A stretch of DNA of 5,799 bases from an uncultured Porphyromonas sp. (GTDB lineage Bacteria > Bacteroidota > Bacteroidia > Bacteroidales > Porphyromonadaceae), in contig CAKMOP010000046.1 of NCBI GenBank assembly GCA_927910985.1, positions 1 through 5,799 of the forward strand. The letters are read 5' to 3'. Position numbers and translations under genes: made by a program. Positions 1-5,693 of the stretch are shown piece by piece. The notes below the pieces were generated by a model, which did no database searches, was not told where the DNA came from, and worked only from the letters and a program-made list of their open reading frames with translations. Position 1 is the stretch's first letter; every line of letters starts with the position of its first letter.

Positions 1-99
1 GATGGTGGACGCTCCCCTCAGGAGGAAGCCAACCGCATACGCTCGCTCTGCTACGCCCTGCGTCAGGAGTATGACGCCCAGTCAAAAGCCACCAAGTAG
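1..99 (+). CDS. 3' end of an unidentified gene (partial)
   Basis: The first frame is open from the window edge to a TAG at 97-99 and gives 32 hydrophilic residues rich in E, R, Q and K, ending in SKATK. The downstream acyltransferase begins only two bases after the stop, so this is almost certainly a real upstream gene of the same transcription unit. The fragment is too short to identify. One hypothesis rests on context alone: in Bacteroides thetaiotaomicron the N-acyltransferase GlsB lies next to the O-acyltransferase GlsA (PlsC family), so this could be the tail of a PlsC-type acyltransferase. No diagnostic motif is visible to support that. Confidence 0.6.
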   Translation, partial: DGGRSPQEEANRIRSLCYALRQEYDAQSKATK

Positions 100-101
100 A
101 T

Positions 102-1100
102 ATGCACACCACACCCATCATAGCTCCCATAGACGTAGAGGTCATTCGTCGGGAACTGACACCCGATAAGCTCCTCCGCACCACGAATAAGGGCGGCAAT
201 GAGATCTACGTCTTCCACGCCTCGACGGCTCCCGAGACGATGCGTGAAATAGGACGCCTGCGCGAAGAAGCCTTCCGCTTCTACGGCGGTGGTACAGGGA
301 AGGAGTGCGATGTGGATGAATTTGATTTGCTCCCCGAAGGCTATCACCAGCTCATCGTCTGGGATCCTGAGGAGGCGGCGATCTTAGGAGGCTATCGCTT
401 CATCTTCGGCGATGAAGTGGCGTATGACGAAGAGACGGGCAAGCCCCGCTTAGCTACGGCGGAGATGTTCGACTTCAGTGAGCAGTTCCTGAGTGAGTAC
501 CTTCCCTCGACCATCGAGCTCGGTCGCTCCTTCGTCTCCCTACCTTACCAGTCCACACGTATGGGGGCGAAGAGCCTCTTTGCCTTAGACAACCTCTGGG
601 ATGGCTTGGGTGCGCTGACGGTGCTCAACCCTGCGATGAAGTACTTCTATGGGAAGGTGACGATGTACCAAGACTATGATCCCCACGCACGCAACCTCAT
701 CCTCTACTTCCTCGACAAGCACTTCCCCGATGCCGAGCGCTTAGTGCGTCCGACGCATCCCCTGCCCATCGTCGTCGACGAGGCGGAGGTGGCGCAGCTC
801 TTCCCCACCGATGACCTGCAGACGAACTACCGCACGCTGAGCCAAACAGTACGTGCGATGGGCTTCAACATCCCTCCGCTGGTCAACGCCTATATGGCGC
901 TCTCTCCCAAGCTTCGTGTCTTCGGCACGGCGATCAACCCTGGCTTCGGTGCCGTGCAAGAGACGGGCATCCTCATTGCTATCGAGGAGATCATCCCCTC
1001 CAAGCGTGTGCGACACATCGAGACCTTTGAGCTGGATAAGGTGCAGAGTGAACTCCTATGGACCAACATCTCAAGACGGGTGCGACTGGTGAAGAGTTAG
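102..1100 (+). CDS. GNAT-fold acyltransferase, 'putative hemolysin'/GlsB-OlsB type
   Basis: This 332-residue protein resembles the Bacteroidetes proteins usually annotated as hemolysin or GNAT N-acyltransferase. Family-like blocks are visible in order: an arginine-rich helix leading into FYGGGTGKECDVDEFD (about 60-75), a GNAT-like strand and turn ending in LGGYRF (about 95-100), and ELGRSFVSLPYQ (139-150), which recalls the E-L-x-R-x-x-V block of OlsB-like acyl-ACP-dependent N-acyltransferases. Characterised relatives attach a 3-hydroxy fatty acid to the amino group of glycine or ornithine, the first step of aminolipid synthesis; GlsB of Bacteroides does this for glycine lipids. The actual substrate here is inferred. 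There is no signal peptide, and a cytoplasmic or membrane-peripheral site is expected. The ATG at 102 is two bases after the preceding stop, which suggests translational coupling. The 3' end overlaps yraN by 43 bp. The name 'hemolysin' should not be taken as a toxin call. Confidence 0.85.
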   Translation: MHTTPIIAPIDVEVIRRELTPDKLLRTTNKGGNEIYVFHASTAPETMREIGRLREEAFRFYGGGTGKECDVDEFDLLPEGYHQLIVWDPEEAAILGGYRFIFGDEVAYDEETGKPRLATAEMFDFSEQFLSEYLPSTIELGRSFVSLPYQSTRMGAKSLFALDNLWDGLGALTVLNPAMKYFYGKVTMYQDYDPHARNLILYFLDKHFPDAERLVRPTHPLPIVVDEAEVAQLFPTDDLQTNYRTLSQTVRAMGFNIPPLVNAYMALSPKLRVFGTAINPGFGAVQETGILIAIEEIIPSKRVRHIETFELDKVQSELLWTNISRRVRLVKS

Positions 1101-1465
1101 CCTGCCGCTACCTCGAGGCGCAGGGCTATACCATCCACGCACGCAACTGGCGCCACCTGCACAAGGAGATCGACCTCATCGCTCAGTGGGGCGAGACGCT
1201 GGTCATCGTCGAGGTCAAGACACGTGGTGTCGGTAGCTTCTCCCCAGCACGCGCCACGGTCACCCGTGAGAAGCAAGCCTATCTCATCGCAGCAGCCAAT
1301 GCCTACATCCGCCACTATGCGCTGGACTTAGAGGTACGCTACGACATCATAGCTATTGACCGCCTCGAGGATGGTGGCTATACCATCGAGCATATCCCTT
1401 CGGCCTTCTATCCCCAGCTCTCGGGACACCACACCGGACACAAGTCGAGACGACCACATCGGTAG
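1058..1465 (+). CDS. yraN: YraN/UPF0102 family nuclease-like protein
   Basis: This 135-residue protein has the typical UPF0102 length and layout. After a short start comes TGATGEELACRYLEAQGY (7-24), matching the family's G-x-x-G-E-x-x-A opening, then ARNWR (28-32), EIDLIA (37-42) and VIVEVKTR (49-56). Glu37, Asp39, Glu52 and Lys54 form an E-x-D...E-x-K arrangement like that of Holliday-junction-resolvase and restriction-endonuclease folds, so a metal-dependent nuclease role is often proposed. The family's cellular function is still poorly defined. The ATG at 1058 is preferred because family members begin only a few residues before the G-x-x-G-E motif. This start lies inside the acyltransferase gene, in another frame, giving a 43-bp overlap. 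The C-terminal tail (about 122-135) is basic and rich in H and R. Confidence 0.93.
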   Translation: MDQHLKTGATGEELACRYLEAQGYTIHARNWRHLHKEIDLIAQWGETLVIVEVKTRGVGSFSPARATVTREKQAYLIAAANAYIRHYALDLEVRYDIIAIDRLEDGGYTIEHIPSAFYPQLSGHHTGHKSRRPHR

Positions 1466-1487
1466 TCCCTTTCCTGATCTACCAGCT

Positions 1488-2483
1488 ATGCTTGCACTGC
1501 ATACACCGATTACCCTTCCCCCCTCTCCTCCACGCTTGGGCTATGGGCAGCAAGCCCTCAGCTTTGGCTCGTGCTTCAGTGAGCACATCGGTGCTTACCT
1601 GCGTGATGGGGGCTTGCAAATAGAAGTCAATCCCTACGGCATCCAGTACAATCCCCTCTCCATCGCTGCGGGTATCGAGCGTCTGCTGTGGGGTGAGCCC
1701 TTCGCGGCGAAGGAAGTCTTTGAGCACGGAGGACTCTACCACTCCTTCCTACATCACGGCTCGTTCTCCTCGGTGACGGAGGCGGCCATCCTCGAGAAGA
1801 TGAACGGAGTCTATGAGGCTCTTCGTCCGCGACTCCCACACCTGCGCTATCTCTTCGTGACCTATGGTACGGCCTATGTCTACCGCTTGGCGACCGAAGC
1901 CTACGGAGGAGCGATGGGGCAAGTCGTGAGTAACTGCCACAAGCTCCCCGAGAGCTGCTTCACGCGCGAGCGGATGAGCCCCGAAGCCCTCTTAGCGGTA
2001 TGGATGCCCCTCGTCGAGCGACTGAGGCACGACTATCCCGATCTGGTCATTGTCCAGACGGTGAGCCCCGTGCGTCATCTGCGTGATGGGGCGCACGGCA
2101 ATGCCTTGAGCAAGGCCTCGCTCCTCCTCTTTGCCGAAGCCTTGTGTGAACGCTTCCCCACGACTTGCTTCTACTTCCCCTCGTACGAACTTCTATTAGA
2201 TGAGCTACGTGACTACCGCTTCTATGCCGAAGATATGGTGCATCCCTCACCCTTGGCACAGCGACTGGTCGCCGAGCGCTTCGCCTCGTGGATGCTGGAT
2301 GATGAGGCGCAGACGGGACTGCCGAAGGCGCACCGCCTGCACCGAGAGCTTCGTCATCGTCCGCTGCACGCCGAGGGACAGGCGCATCGTGAGCGTATGG
2401 AGGCACTCAGGAGGCGCATAGATCTCTTCCGCTCCGAATATCCATTAGCTCAGCTTCACGACTTACCTCTATGGATCGATTAG
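1488..2483 (+). CDS. GSCFA domain protein (SGNH-hydrolase-like)
   Basis: This 331-residue protein carries the motif that names the GSCFA family: SFGSCFSEHIG (25-35), where Ser28 takes the place of the SGNH nucleophile. Other blocks follow: EVNPYGIQYNP (46-56), VTYGTAYVYR (124-133), VSNCHKLP (147-154), TVSPVRHLRDG (191-201) and a C-terminal AEDMVHPS (247-254), whose Asp249-x-x-His252 is the expected D-x-x-H of an SGNH-type triad. This suggests an esterase or acyl-hydrolase-type enzyme; the substrate is unknown. The frame is open upstream to an ATG at 1356, but that would run about 130 bp into yraN. The ATG at 1488 puts the GSCF motif at residues 27-30 and leaves a 22-bp gap after yraN, so it is preferred. 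No signal peptide is evident. The 3' end overlaps murF-alr by 13 bp, so coupling to cell-wall synthesis genes is likely, although a role in that pathway is only inferred. Confidence 0.9.
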   Translation: MLALHTPITLPPSPPRLGYGQQALSFGSCFSEHIGAYLRDGGLQIEVNPYGIQYNPLSIAAGIERLLWGEPFAAKEVFEHGGLYHSFLHHGSFSSVTEAAILEKMNGVYEALRPRLPHLRYLFVTYGTAYVYRLATEAYGGAMGQVVSNCHKLPESCFTRERMSPEALLAVWMPLVERLRHDYPDLVIVQTVSPVRHLRDGAHGNALSKASLLLFAEALCERFPTTCFYFPSYELLLDELRDYRFYAEDMVHPSPLAQRLVAERFASWMLDDEAQTGLPKAHRLHRELRHRPLHAEGQAHRERMEALRRRIDLFRSEYPLAQLHDLPLWID

Positions 2484-2986
2484 TATCACCCTCGTTTACT
2501 CCGGACTTCTTAGCCCAAGCCTTTTGTGTAGTGCCTATGCTGGCACACACGACACCAGTGGCGCATATCCTGACGGATAGCCGTTCGCTTGTGATGCCAG
2601 CCTCGACGCTCTTCTTCGCCATCCGCACCGACTCGGGGGATGGGCATCAGTACATCGCTCAGCTCTACGAAGCTGGGGTAAGGAGCTTTGTCGTCGAGCA
2701 ACTCTCGGCAGCGGATAAAGCTCGCTATGTCGGGGCAAACTGGTACCTCGTCCCCTCTTCGGTGAAGGCGCTGCAGGCCTTAGCGCGTGCACATCGTGAG
2801 CGCTTCGCCCGACTGCAGACGGTGGGGATCACGGGGAGCAATGGGAAGACCATCGTCAAGGAGCTCCTCTATCAGCTCTTAGCTCCCTGCCTAAGGACAG
2901 TGCGCTCACCCCGTAGTTACAATTCGCAGATCGGTGTTCCCCTCTCGGTGCTGAGCATCACGGAGGAGGATGAAGTCGCCTCATAG
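2471..2986 (+). CDS. murF: MurF part 1: N-terminal and first half of ATPase domain
   Basis: The 5' open frame codes for 171 residues. Residues about 34-76 contain LTDSRSLVMPASTLFFAI and DGHQYIAQLYEAGVRSFVV, the substrate-binding N-terminal Mur ligase domain. The P-loop GITGSNGKT lies at 119-127, with Lys126 as the ATP-phosphate lysine. SPRSYNSQIGVPLSVL (146-161) matches the conserved block that follows the P-loop in MurF. Translation then reaches EVAS and a TAG at 2984-2986, far too early: an independent MurF has about 450 residues and this piece lacks half the ATPase domain and the entire C-terminal domain. On its own it should be inactive. A GTG-type or later start is not needed, because the ATG at 2471 already precedes the first conserved block by about 30 residues, as is normal for the fusion. 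Confidence 0.85.
   Translation: MDRLVSPSFTPDFLAQAFCVVPMLAHTTPVAHILTDSRSLVMPASTLFFAIRTDSGDGHQYIAQLYEAGVRSFVVEQLSAADKARYVGANWYLVPSSVKALQALARAHRERFARLQTVGITGSNGKTIVKELLYQLLAPCLRTVRSPRSYNSQIGVPLSVLSITEEDEVAS
2978..2986 (+). other. Frameshift site in murF-alr
   Basis: Upstream of this point the 2471 frame reads ...DEVA then S and TAG. Downstream, the frame shifted by -1 reads IEAGISLPGEM, which is the conserved MurF continuation. Adding a single base after the GCC at 2978-2980 (for example an A, giving ATC ATA) restores VAIIEAGISLPGEM with no other change. The junction GTCGCCTCATAG has no X-XXY-YYZ slippery heptamer, so programmed -1 frameshifting is unlikely. Confidence 0.85.
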
Positions 2987-3012
2987 AGGCTGGTATCTCG
3001 CTCCCTGGAGAG

Positions 3013-4971
3013 ATGGCGGCCTTAGAGGAGGTCATTGCGCCCGAGTTGGGTATCTTCACCTCCTTAGGCAGTGCGCACCAAGAAGGCTTTGCTTCGCTGG
3101 AGGAGAAGCTGGAGGAGAAGCTCCGTCTCTTTGCGCGAAGTGCTTCGCTCTTCTACGGCAAGGATGATGCCCTGGTAGCCTCAGCGATGGAGCGACTTTA
3201 TCCCACGAAGCAGCACTATACCTGGAGTCGTGTAGACCCATCGGCTACGGTCTATGCGCAGACCGCCTCTGCCGAAGACGAGGGGGAGACCCTGCTGGTC
3301 TGCTCCATCGCAGGCGAAGTCTACCGCCTGAGCATTCCCTTCACGGATGCTGCCTATATAGAGGATGTCCTCTGCTGTATTGCGGTGGTTTCGGTCTTAG
3401 CCCCTCAGTTCCTCTCCACACAAGAGGTGTGGCGTCAGCTCTCGAGCGTGTCGATGCGCCTCGAGGTCAAGGACGGCATCCAGGGTAATACCCTCATCGA
3501 TGACGCTTATAGCTGTGACCTGCAGTCGCTCTCCATCGCCTTGGACTTCCTGCGTCGCCGTGCCTCCGCTACTTCCTCGCGTCCTGTCCTGCTGCTCTCC
3601 GATATCGAAGGCAGTGGGCGCAGGGACGAAGACCTCTACGGCGAAGTGGCGGCAATGCTCTCCGACTATGGGGTGGAAGAAGTCTTTGCCGTGGGCGAAG
3701 GGCTGATGCGCGCGCGCGACCTCTTCGCTACGCTCCAGCTCCATTCCTTTCGTACGACAGCGGAGCTGCTCGCTTCGCCCTCGCTCTTGGCGCTCCACGA
3801 TGCTTGTATCTTGATCAAGGGCGCAAGGCGCTTCGCCCTCGATCAAGTCTACCGCCGACTCTCTTCGCGTGAGCATCAGACGGTCTTGGATATCGACCTC
3901 AGTGCCGTCGTCCACAACCTCAATCACTACCGTTCGCTCCTCCCTCCGCACCATCCGCTGATCTGTATGATCAAGGCCGATGGCTACGGGACGGGAGCCT
4001 TTGAGCTGGCGCGTACGCTGCAGGAGCATCGGGTGGACTATCTCGCCGTAGCAGTCGCGGACGAAGGACGCGAGCTGCGCGAGAAGGGCATCCGCACCCA
4101 CATCATGATTATGAACCCCGAGCTCTCGGTGGCTGATACGCTCTTTGCGCACCAGCTCGAGCCCGAGGTGTATAGTATGGAGCTCTTGGAAGGGCTCTGC
4201 CAGAAGGCTCGTCAGGCAGGCATCAAGGGCTTCCCCATTCATCTCAAGGTCGATAGTGGGATGCACCGCTTAGGCTTTGCGCCTGCTGACCTTTCCCGTG
4301 TCGGGGCCTATCTCCGTGAGCATCCTGAGCTGTGTGTGAGCTCGGTCTTCTCGCATCTGGCTGCAGCCGATGAGCCGGAGAAGGTTGCCTTTACCGAGCG
4401 TCAAGCTGAGACCTTCGTCGCTGCTACCGAAGCTCTGAGCCAGGCTTTGGGCTACCAGCCCAAACGCCATCTGCTCAATACCGCTGGTATCGAGCGCTAC
4501 GGAACCTATGCCTTAGATATGGCGCGCTTAGGTATCGGCCTCTACGGGATCAGTGCCACGGGCTTGGGTGGAGTGAAGCCCATCGCTCGTCTGACGACCG
4601 TACTCCTACAAATACGTGAGCTGCCAGCAGGTGAAGCGATTGGCTACGGATGCCGTGGGCTGACGGAGCGACCTTCGCGGATAGCGGTCATCCCTATTGG
4701 TTATGCGGATGGCTTCTCTCGGAGACTGAGTCGTGGAGCCTATTCGGTGATGCTCCACGGACGGCTGTGCCCCACGATAGGCAATGTCTGTATGGATGCT
4801 TGTATGATCGACATTACGGATGTGCCAGAGGCTCGTGTCGGCGATCAAGTGCTGATCTTCGGGGGCGAAGAGCGTCCCATCGGAGTGATGGCAGAGGCTT
4901 GTGACACGATCCCCTACGAGATCTTGACCACGCTCTCCTCCCGTATCCAGCGTCGCTACTGGAGGGAATAG
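3013..4971 (+). CDS. alr: MurF part 2 (ATPase and C-terminal domains) plus alanine racemase
   Basis: This 3' frame is open from 2974, with its first ATG at 3013; that ATG is an internal methionine of the LPGEMAAL block, not a convincing start. MurF features are FTSLGSAHQEGF in the ATPase domain, RLEVKDGIQGNTLIDDAYS with Asp344 and Asp345, and ILIKGARRF (about 447-455). The racemase begins near residue 468 with TVLDIDLSAVVHNL. It has the PLP-lysine block MIKADGYGTG (Lys502, codon 3973-3975), KVDSGMHRLGF, FSHLAAAD, NTAGIERYG, DMARLGIGLYG, the catalytic tyrosine block IPIGYADGF (Tyr745, codon 4702-4704), GNVCMDACMIDIT and PYEILTTLSSRIQRRY at the end. The racemase half is complete, about 366 residues, the normal size for a stand-alone Alr. 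No further frame break is seen in it. Confidence 0.88.
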   Translation: MAALEEVIAPELGIFTSLGSAHQEGFASLEEKLEEKLRLFARSASLFYGKDDALVASAMERLYPTKQHYTWSRVDPSATVYAQTASAEDEGETLLVCSIAGEVYRLSIPFTDAAYIEDVLCCIAVVSVLAPQFLSTQEVWRQLSSVSMRLEVKDGIQGNTLIDDAYSCDLQSLSIALDFLRRRASATSSRPVLLLSDIEGSGRRDEDLYGEVAAMLSDYGVEEVFAVGEGLMRARDLFATLQLHSFRTTAELLASPSLLALHDACILIKGARRFALDQVYRRLSSREHQTVLDIDLSAVVHNLNHYRSLLPPHHPLICMIKADGYGTGAFELARTLQEHRVDYLAVAVADEGRELREKGIRTHIMIMNPELSVADTLFAHQLEPEVYSMELLEGLCQKARQAGIKGFPIHLKVDSGMHRLGFAPADLSRVGAYLREHPELCVSSVFSHLAAADEPEKVAFTERQAETFVAATEALSQALGYQPKRHLLNTAGIERYGTYALDMARLGIGLYGISATGLGGVKPIARLTTVLLQIRELPAGEAIGYGCRGLTERPSRIAVIPIGYADGFSRRLSRGAYSVMLHGRLCPTIGNVCMDACMIDITDVPEARVGDQVLIFGGEERPIGVMAEACDTIPYEILTTLSSRIQRRYWRE

Positions 4972-4989
4972 TACCACATCCTGAGGGCA

Positions 4990-5042
4990 GAGTGGCTGCA
5001 TCCAAGTGAGTGCTTGGGTGCTGCCGCTCGCTTTGTTTCTGG
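4990..5042 (+). terminator. Long hairpin terminator after murF-alr
   Basis: Nineteen bases after the murF-alr stop, GAGTGGCTGCATCCAAG (4990-5006) pairs with CTTGGGTGCTGCCGCTC (5013-5029) around a 6-base loop. The 17-position stem has one T/T mismatch and two G-U wobbles. It is followed by a moderately T-rich stretch (CTTTGTTTCT, 5031-5040). The position directly after an operon-ending stop and before a new promoter fits an intrinsic terminator. The T tract is interrupted, so efficiency may be modest. Confidence 0.7.
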
Positions 5043-5089
5043 TCGTAGGCTAAGGCGTACGGCTTCGAGCTATAGGAGAAGCGAGAGGA

Positions 5090-5148
5090 TTCCTCCTGTG
5101 GAACATATTCTTTCCATCGGATGGAACGTCCTCGTTCCACCCGAGGAA
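5090..5148. repeat. Triple TTCC-N6/7-GGAA palindrome array, 22-23 bp period
   Basis: Three short inverted repeats sit in tandem: TTCCTCCTGTGGAA (5090-5103), TTCCATCGGATGGAA (5112-5126) and TTCCACCCGAGGAA (5135-5148). Their starts are 22 and 23 bp apart, about two helical turns. The whole block is also one large imperfect palindrome centred at 5119. In it, TTCCTC pairs with GAGGAA (5090-5095 with 5143-5148), GTGGAAC with GTTCCAC (5098-5104 with 5134-5140), and TTCCAT with ATGGAA (5112-5117 with 5121-5126). The internal loops are symmetric, of 2 and 7 bases. An alternative local stem, TGGAACG with CGTTCCA (5122-5128 with 5133-5139), would exclude that fold. It could be a dispersed intergenic repeat, an operator array or a structured RNA; the sequence alone does not decide. 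Confidence 0.7.
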
Positions 5149-5207
5149 AGAGGAGGCTGTCAAGGTGTCGTGCCTGCACTCAGCGTAGAGGCTCAAGGGC
5201 TTTTGCG

Positions 5208-5215
5208 TACCTTTG
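5208..5215 (+). promoter_or_regulatory. Bacteroidetes -7 promoter element for the 7TM-HD gene
   Basis: TACCTTTG matches the Bacteroidetes sigma-ABfr consensus TAnnTTTG exactly and lies 22 bases before the ATG at 5238. A start site near 5220 would leave a leader of about 16-18 bases. No TTTG is found at the usual distance upstream (about 5184-5188). An alternative pairing is TTTTG (5201-5205) as the -33 element with the imperfect TAGTTTAG (5226-5233); this would place transcription start close to the ATG itself. No clear Shine-Dalgarno site precedes the ATG. Confidence 0.5.
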
Positions 5216-5237
5216 CACCAGTCAATAGTTTAGCTTT

Positions 5238-5693
5238 ATGCGCCCCATATCCTTACGTACTATAGCGAAGCATCGCACTACTCGAGTGCTTTTTGCCTTC
5301 GTCTGCTTGGCCTTTGTGGTGATGCTTTTGGCTCCACGAAGTAGGAGCTTCCAGTATATCTTCAGTAGTGGAAAGCCCTGGTCGTACGACTTGATCACGG
5401 CTCCCTATGACTTCCCTATCTATAAGTCCGCCGAACAGCTGCAGATGGAGCAGGACAGTATCCGTCAGGAGACCCTGCCTGTCTACCTCCTGGATGGAGA
5501 GTTGATGGCGCGCAAGCTCAATCAGCTGCACGACAACTATGAGCGTAACTTCAGCCGCACGCTGGATCGCTCCTACTATCTCTTCCTCGCTGCCGAGCTG
5601 CGTACCTATATACACGTGGATTATCCAGGCGACAGCCCTCTCTTCGCTTCGTGCAGAGAACCGTCTGGAGGTGGCACTCTTAGGGAGCAATAA
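5238..5693 (+). CDS. 7TM-HD gene, 5' open frame as it reads here
   Basis: As written, the frame from the ATG at 5238 codes for 151 residues. About the first 123, up to AAELRTY, look like genuine 7TMR-HDED sequence. The last 28 or so (HVDYPGD... to GGTLREQ) are out-of-frame translation with no family resemblance. If the break is real, the product would be a single-pass membrane protein with only part of the extracellular domain and no HD phosphohydrolase. Confidence 0.7.
   Translation: MRPISLRTIAKHRTTRVLFAFVCLAFVVMLLAPRSRSFQYIFSSGKPWSYDLITAPYDFPIYKSAEQLQMEQDSIRQETLPVYLLDGELMARKLNQLHDNYERNFSRTLDRSYYLFLAAELRTYIHVDYPGDSPLFASCREPSGGGTLREQ
5604..5622 (+). other. Frameshift site in the 7TM-HD gene
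   Basis: The good frame upstream (codon starts as in 5238) must give way to the frame one base later before about 5620. Two repairs fit. Removing one T at 5607, in the TATATA run, gives LRTIYTWIIQATAL. Alternatively, adding one base after 5606 and one in the GG at 5618-5619 gives LRTIYTRGIIQATAL, which better resembles the IYxxGI pattern I associate with this family. The net shift is the same in both cases. Confidence 0.65.

Larger units (their letters stand above)
2471..4971 (+). pseudogene. murF-alr: Bifunctional MurF-alanine racemase fusion, frame broken near 2980
   Basis: Taken together, the two open frames form one Bacteroidetes-type fusion. UDP-N-acetylmuramoyl-tripeptide:D-alanyl-D-alanine ligase (MurF) is at the N terminus and PLP-dependent alanine racemase (Alr) at the C terminus. 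Both act in the cytoplasm: Alr makes D-Ala from L-Ala, and MurF adds D-Ala-D-Ala to the UDP-MurNAc-tripeptide. With one base restored near 2980 the product would be 833 residues, in the range I recall for this fusion. The residue numbers used below assume that repair. The break falls inside the central ATPase domain, and all motifs on both sides are intact. Since MurF is essential for peptidoglycan synthesis, a sequencing or assembly error is more likely than a dead gene; it is typed as a pseudogene only because the frame as given is broken. The start at 2471 overlaps the GSCFA gene by 13 bp, and a terminator-like hairpin follows the stop. Confidence 0.9.

Noticed and set aside
1356..1487. Upstream extension of the GSCFA frame from an ATG at 1356
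   Set aside because: It would overlap yraN by about 110 bp and add 44 residues rich in S, P and R without family resemblance; the ATG at 1488 fits the family start.
2975..2990. Programmed ribosomal frameshift in murF-alr
   Set aside because: There is no slippery heptamer and no evident stimulatory stem directly downstream, and I know of no case of programmed shifting in this gene family.
3013..3030. ATG at 3013 as the true start of a separate racemase gene
   Set aside because: It is the internal methionine of the conserved LPGEMAAL block in the MurF ATPase domain, and the racemase begins about 290 codons later.
3397..4266. 289-codon open frame on the minus strand
   Set aside because: It lies wholly opposite well-conserved MurF-Alr coding sequence and has no recognisable motif; it is a codon-bias shadow.
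5090..5148. CRISPR array
   Set aside because: Units are only 14-15 bp, palindromic and diverged, with 8-base spacers and no cas genes; this does not fit a CRISPR array.
5014..5265. 83-codon plus-strand open frame in the intergenic region
   Set aside because: It spans the terminator arm, the palindrome array and the promoter and runs into the 7TM-HD gene; its product is Arg-rich with no family features.
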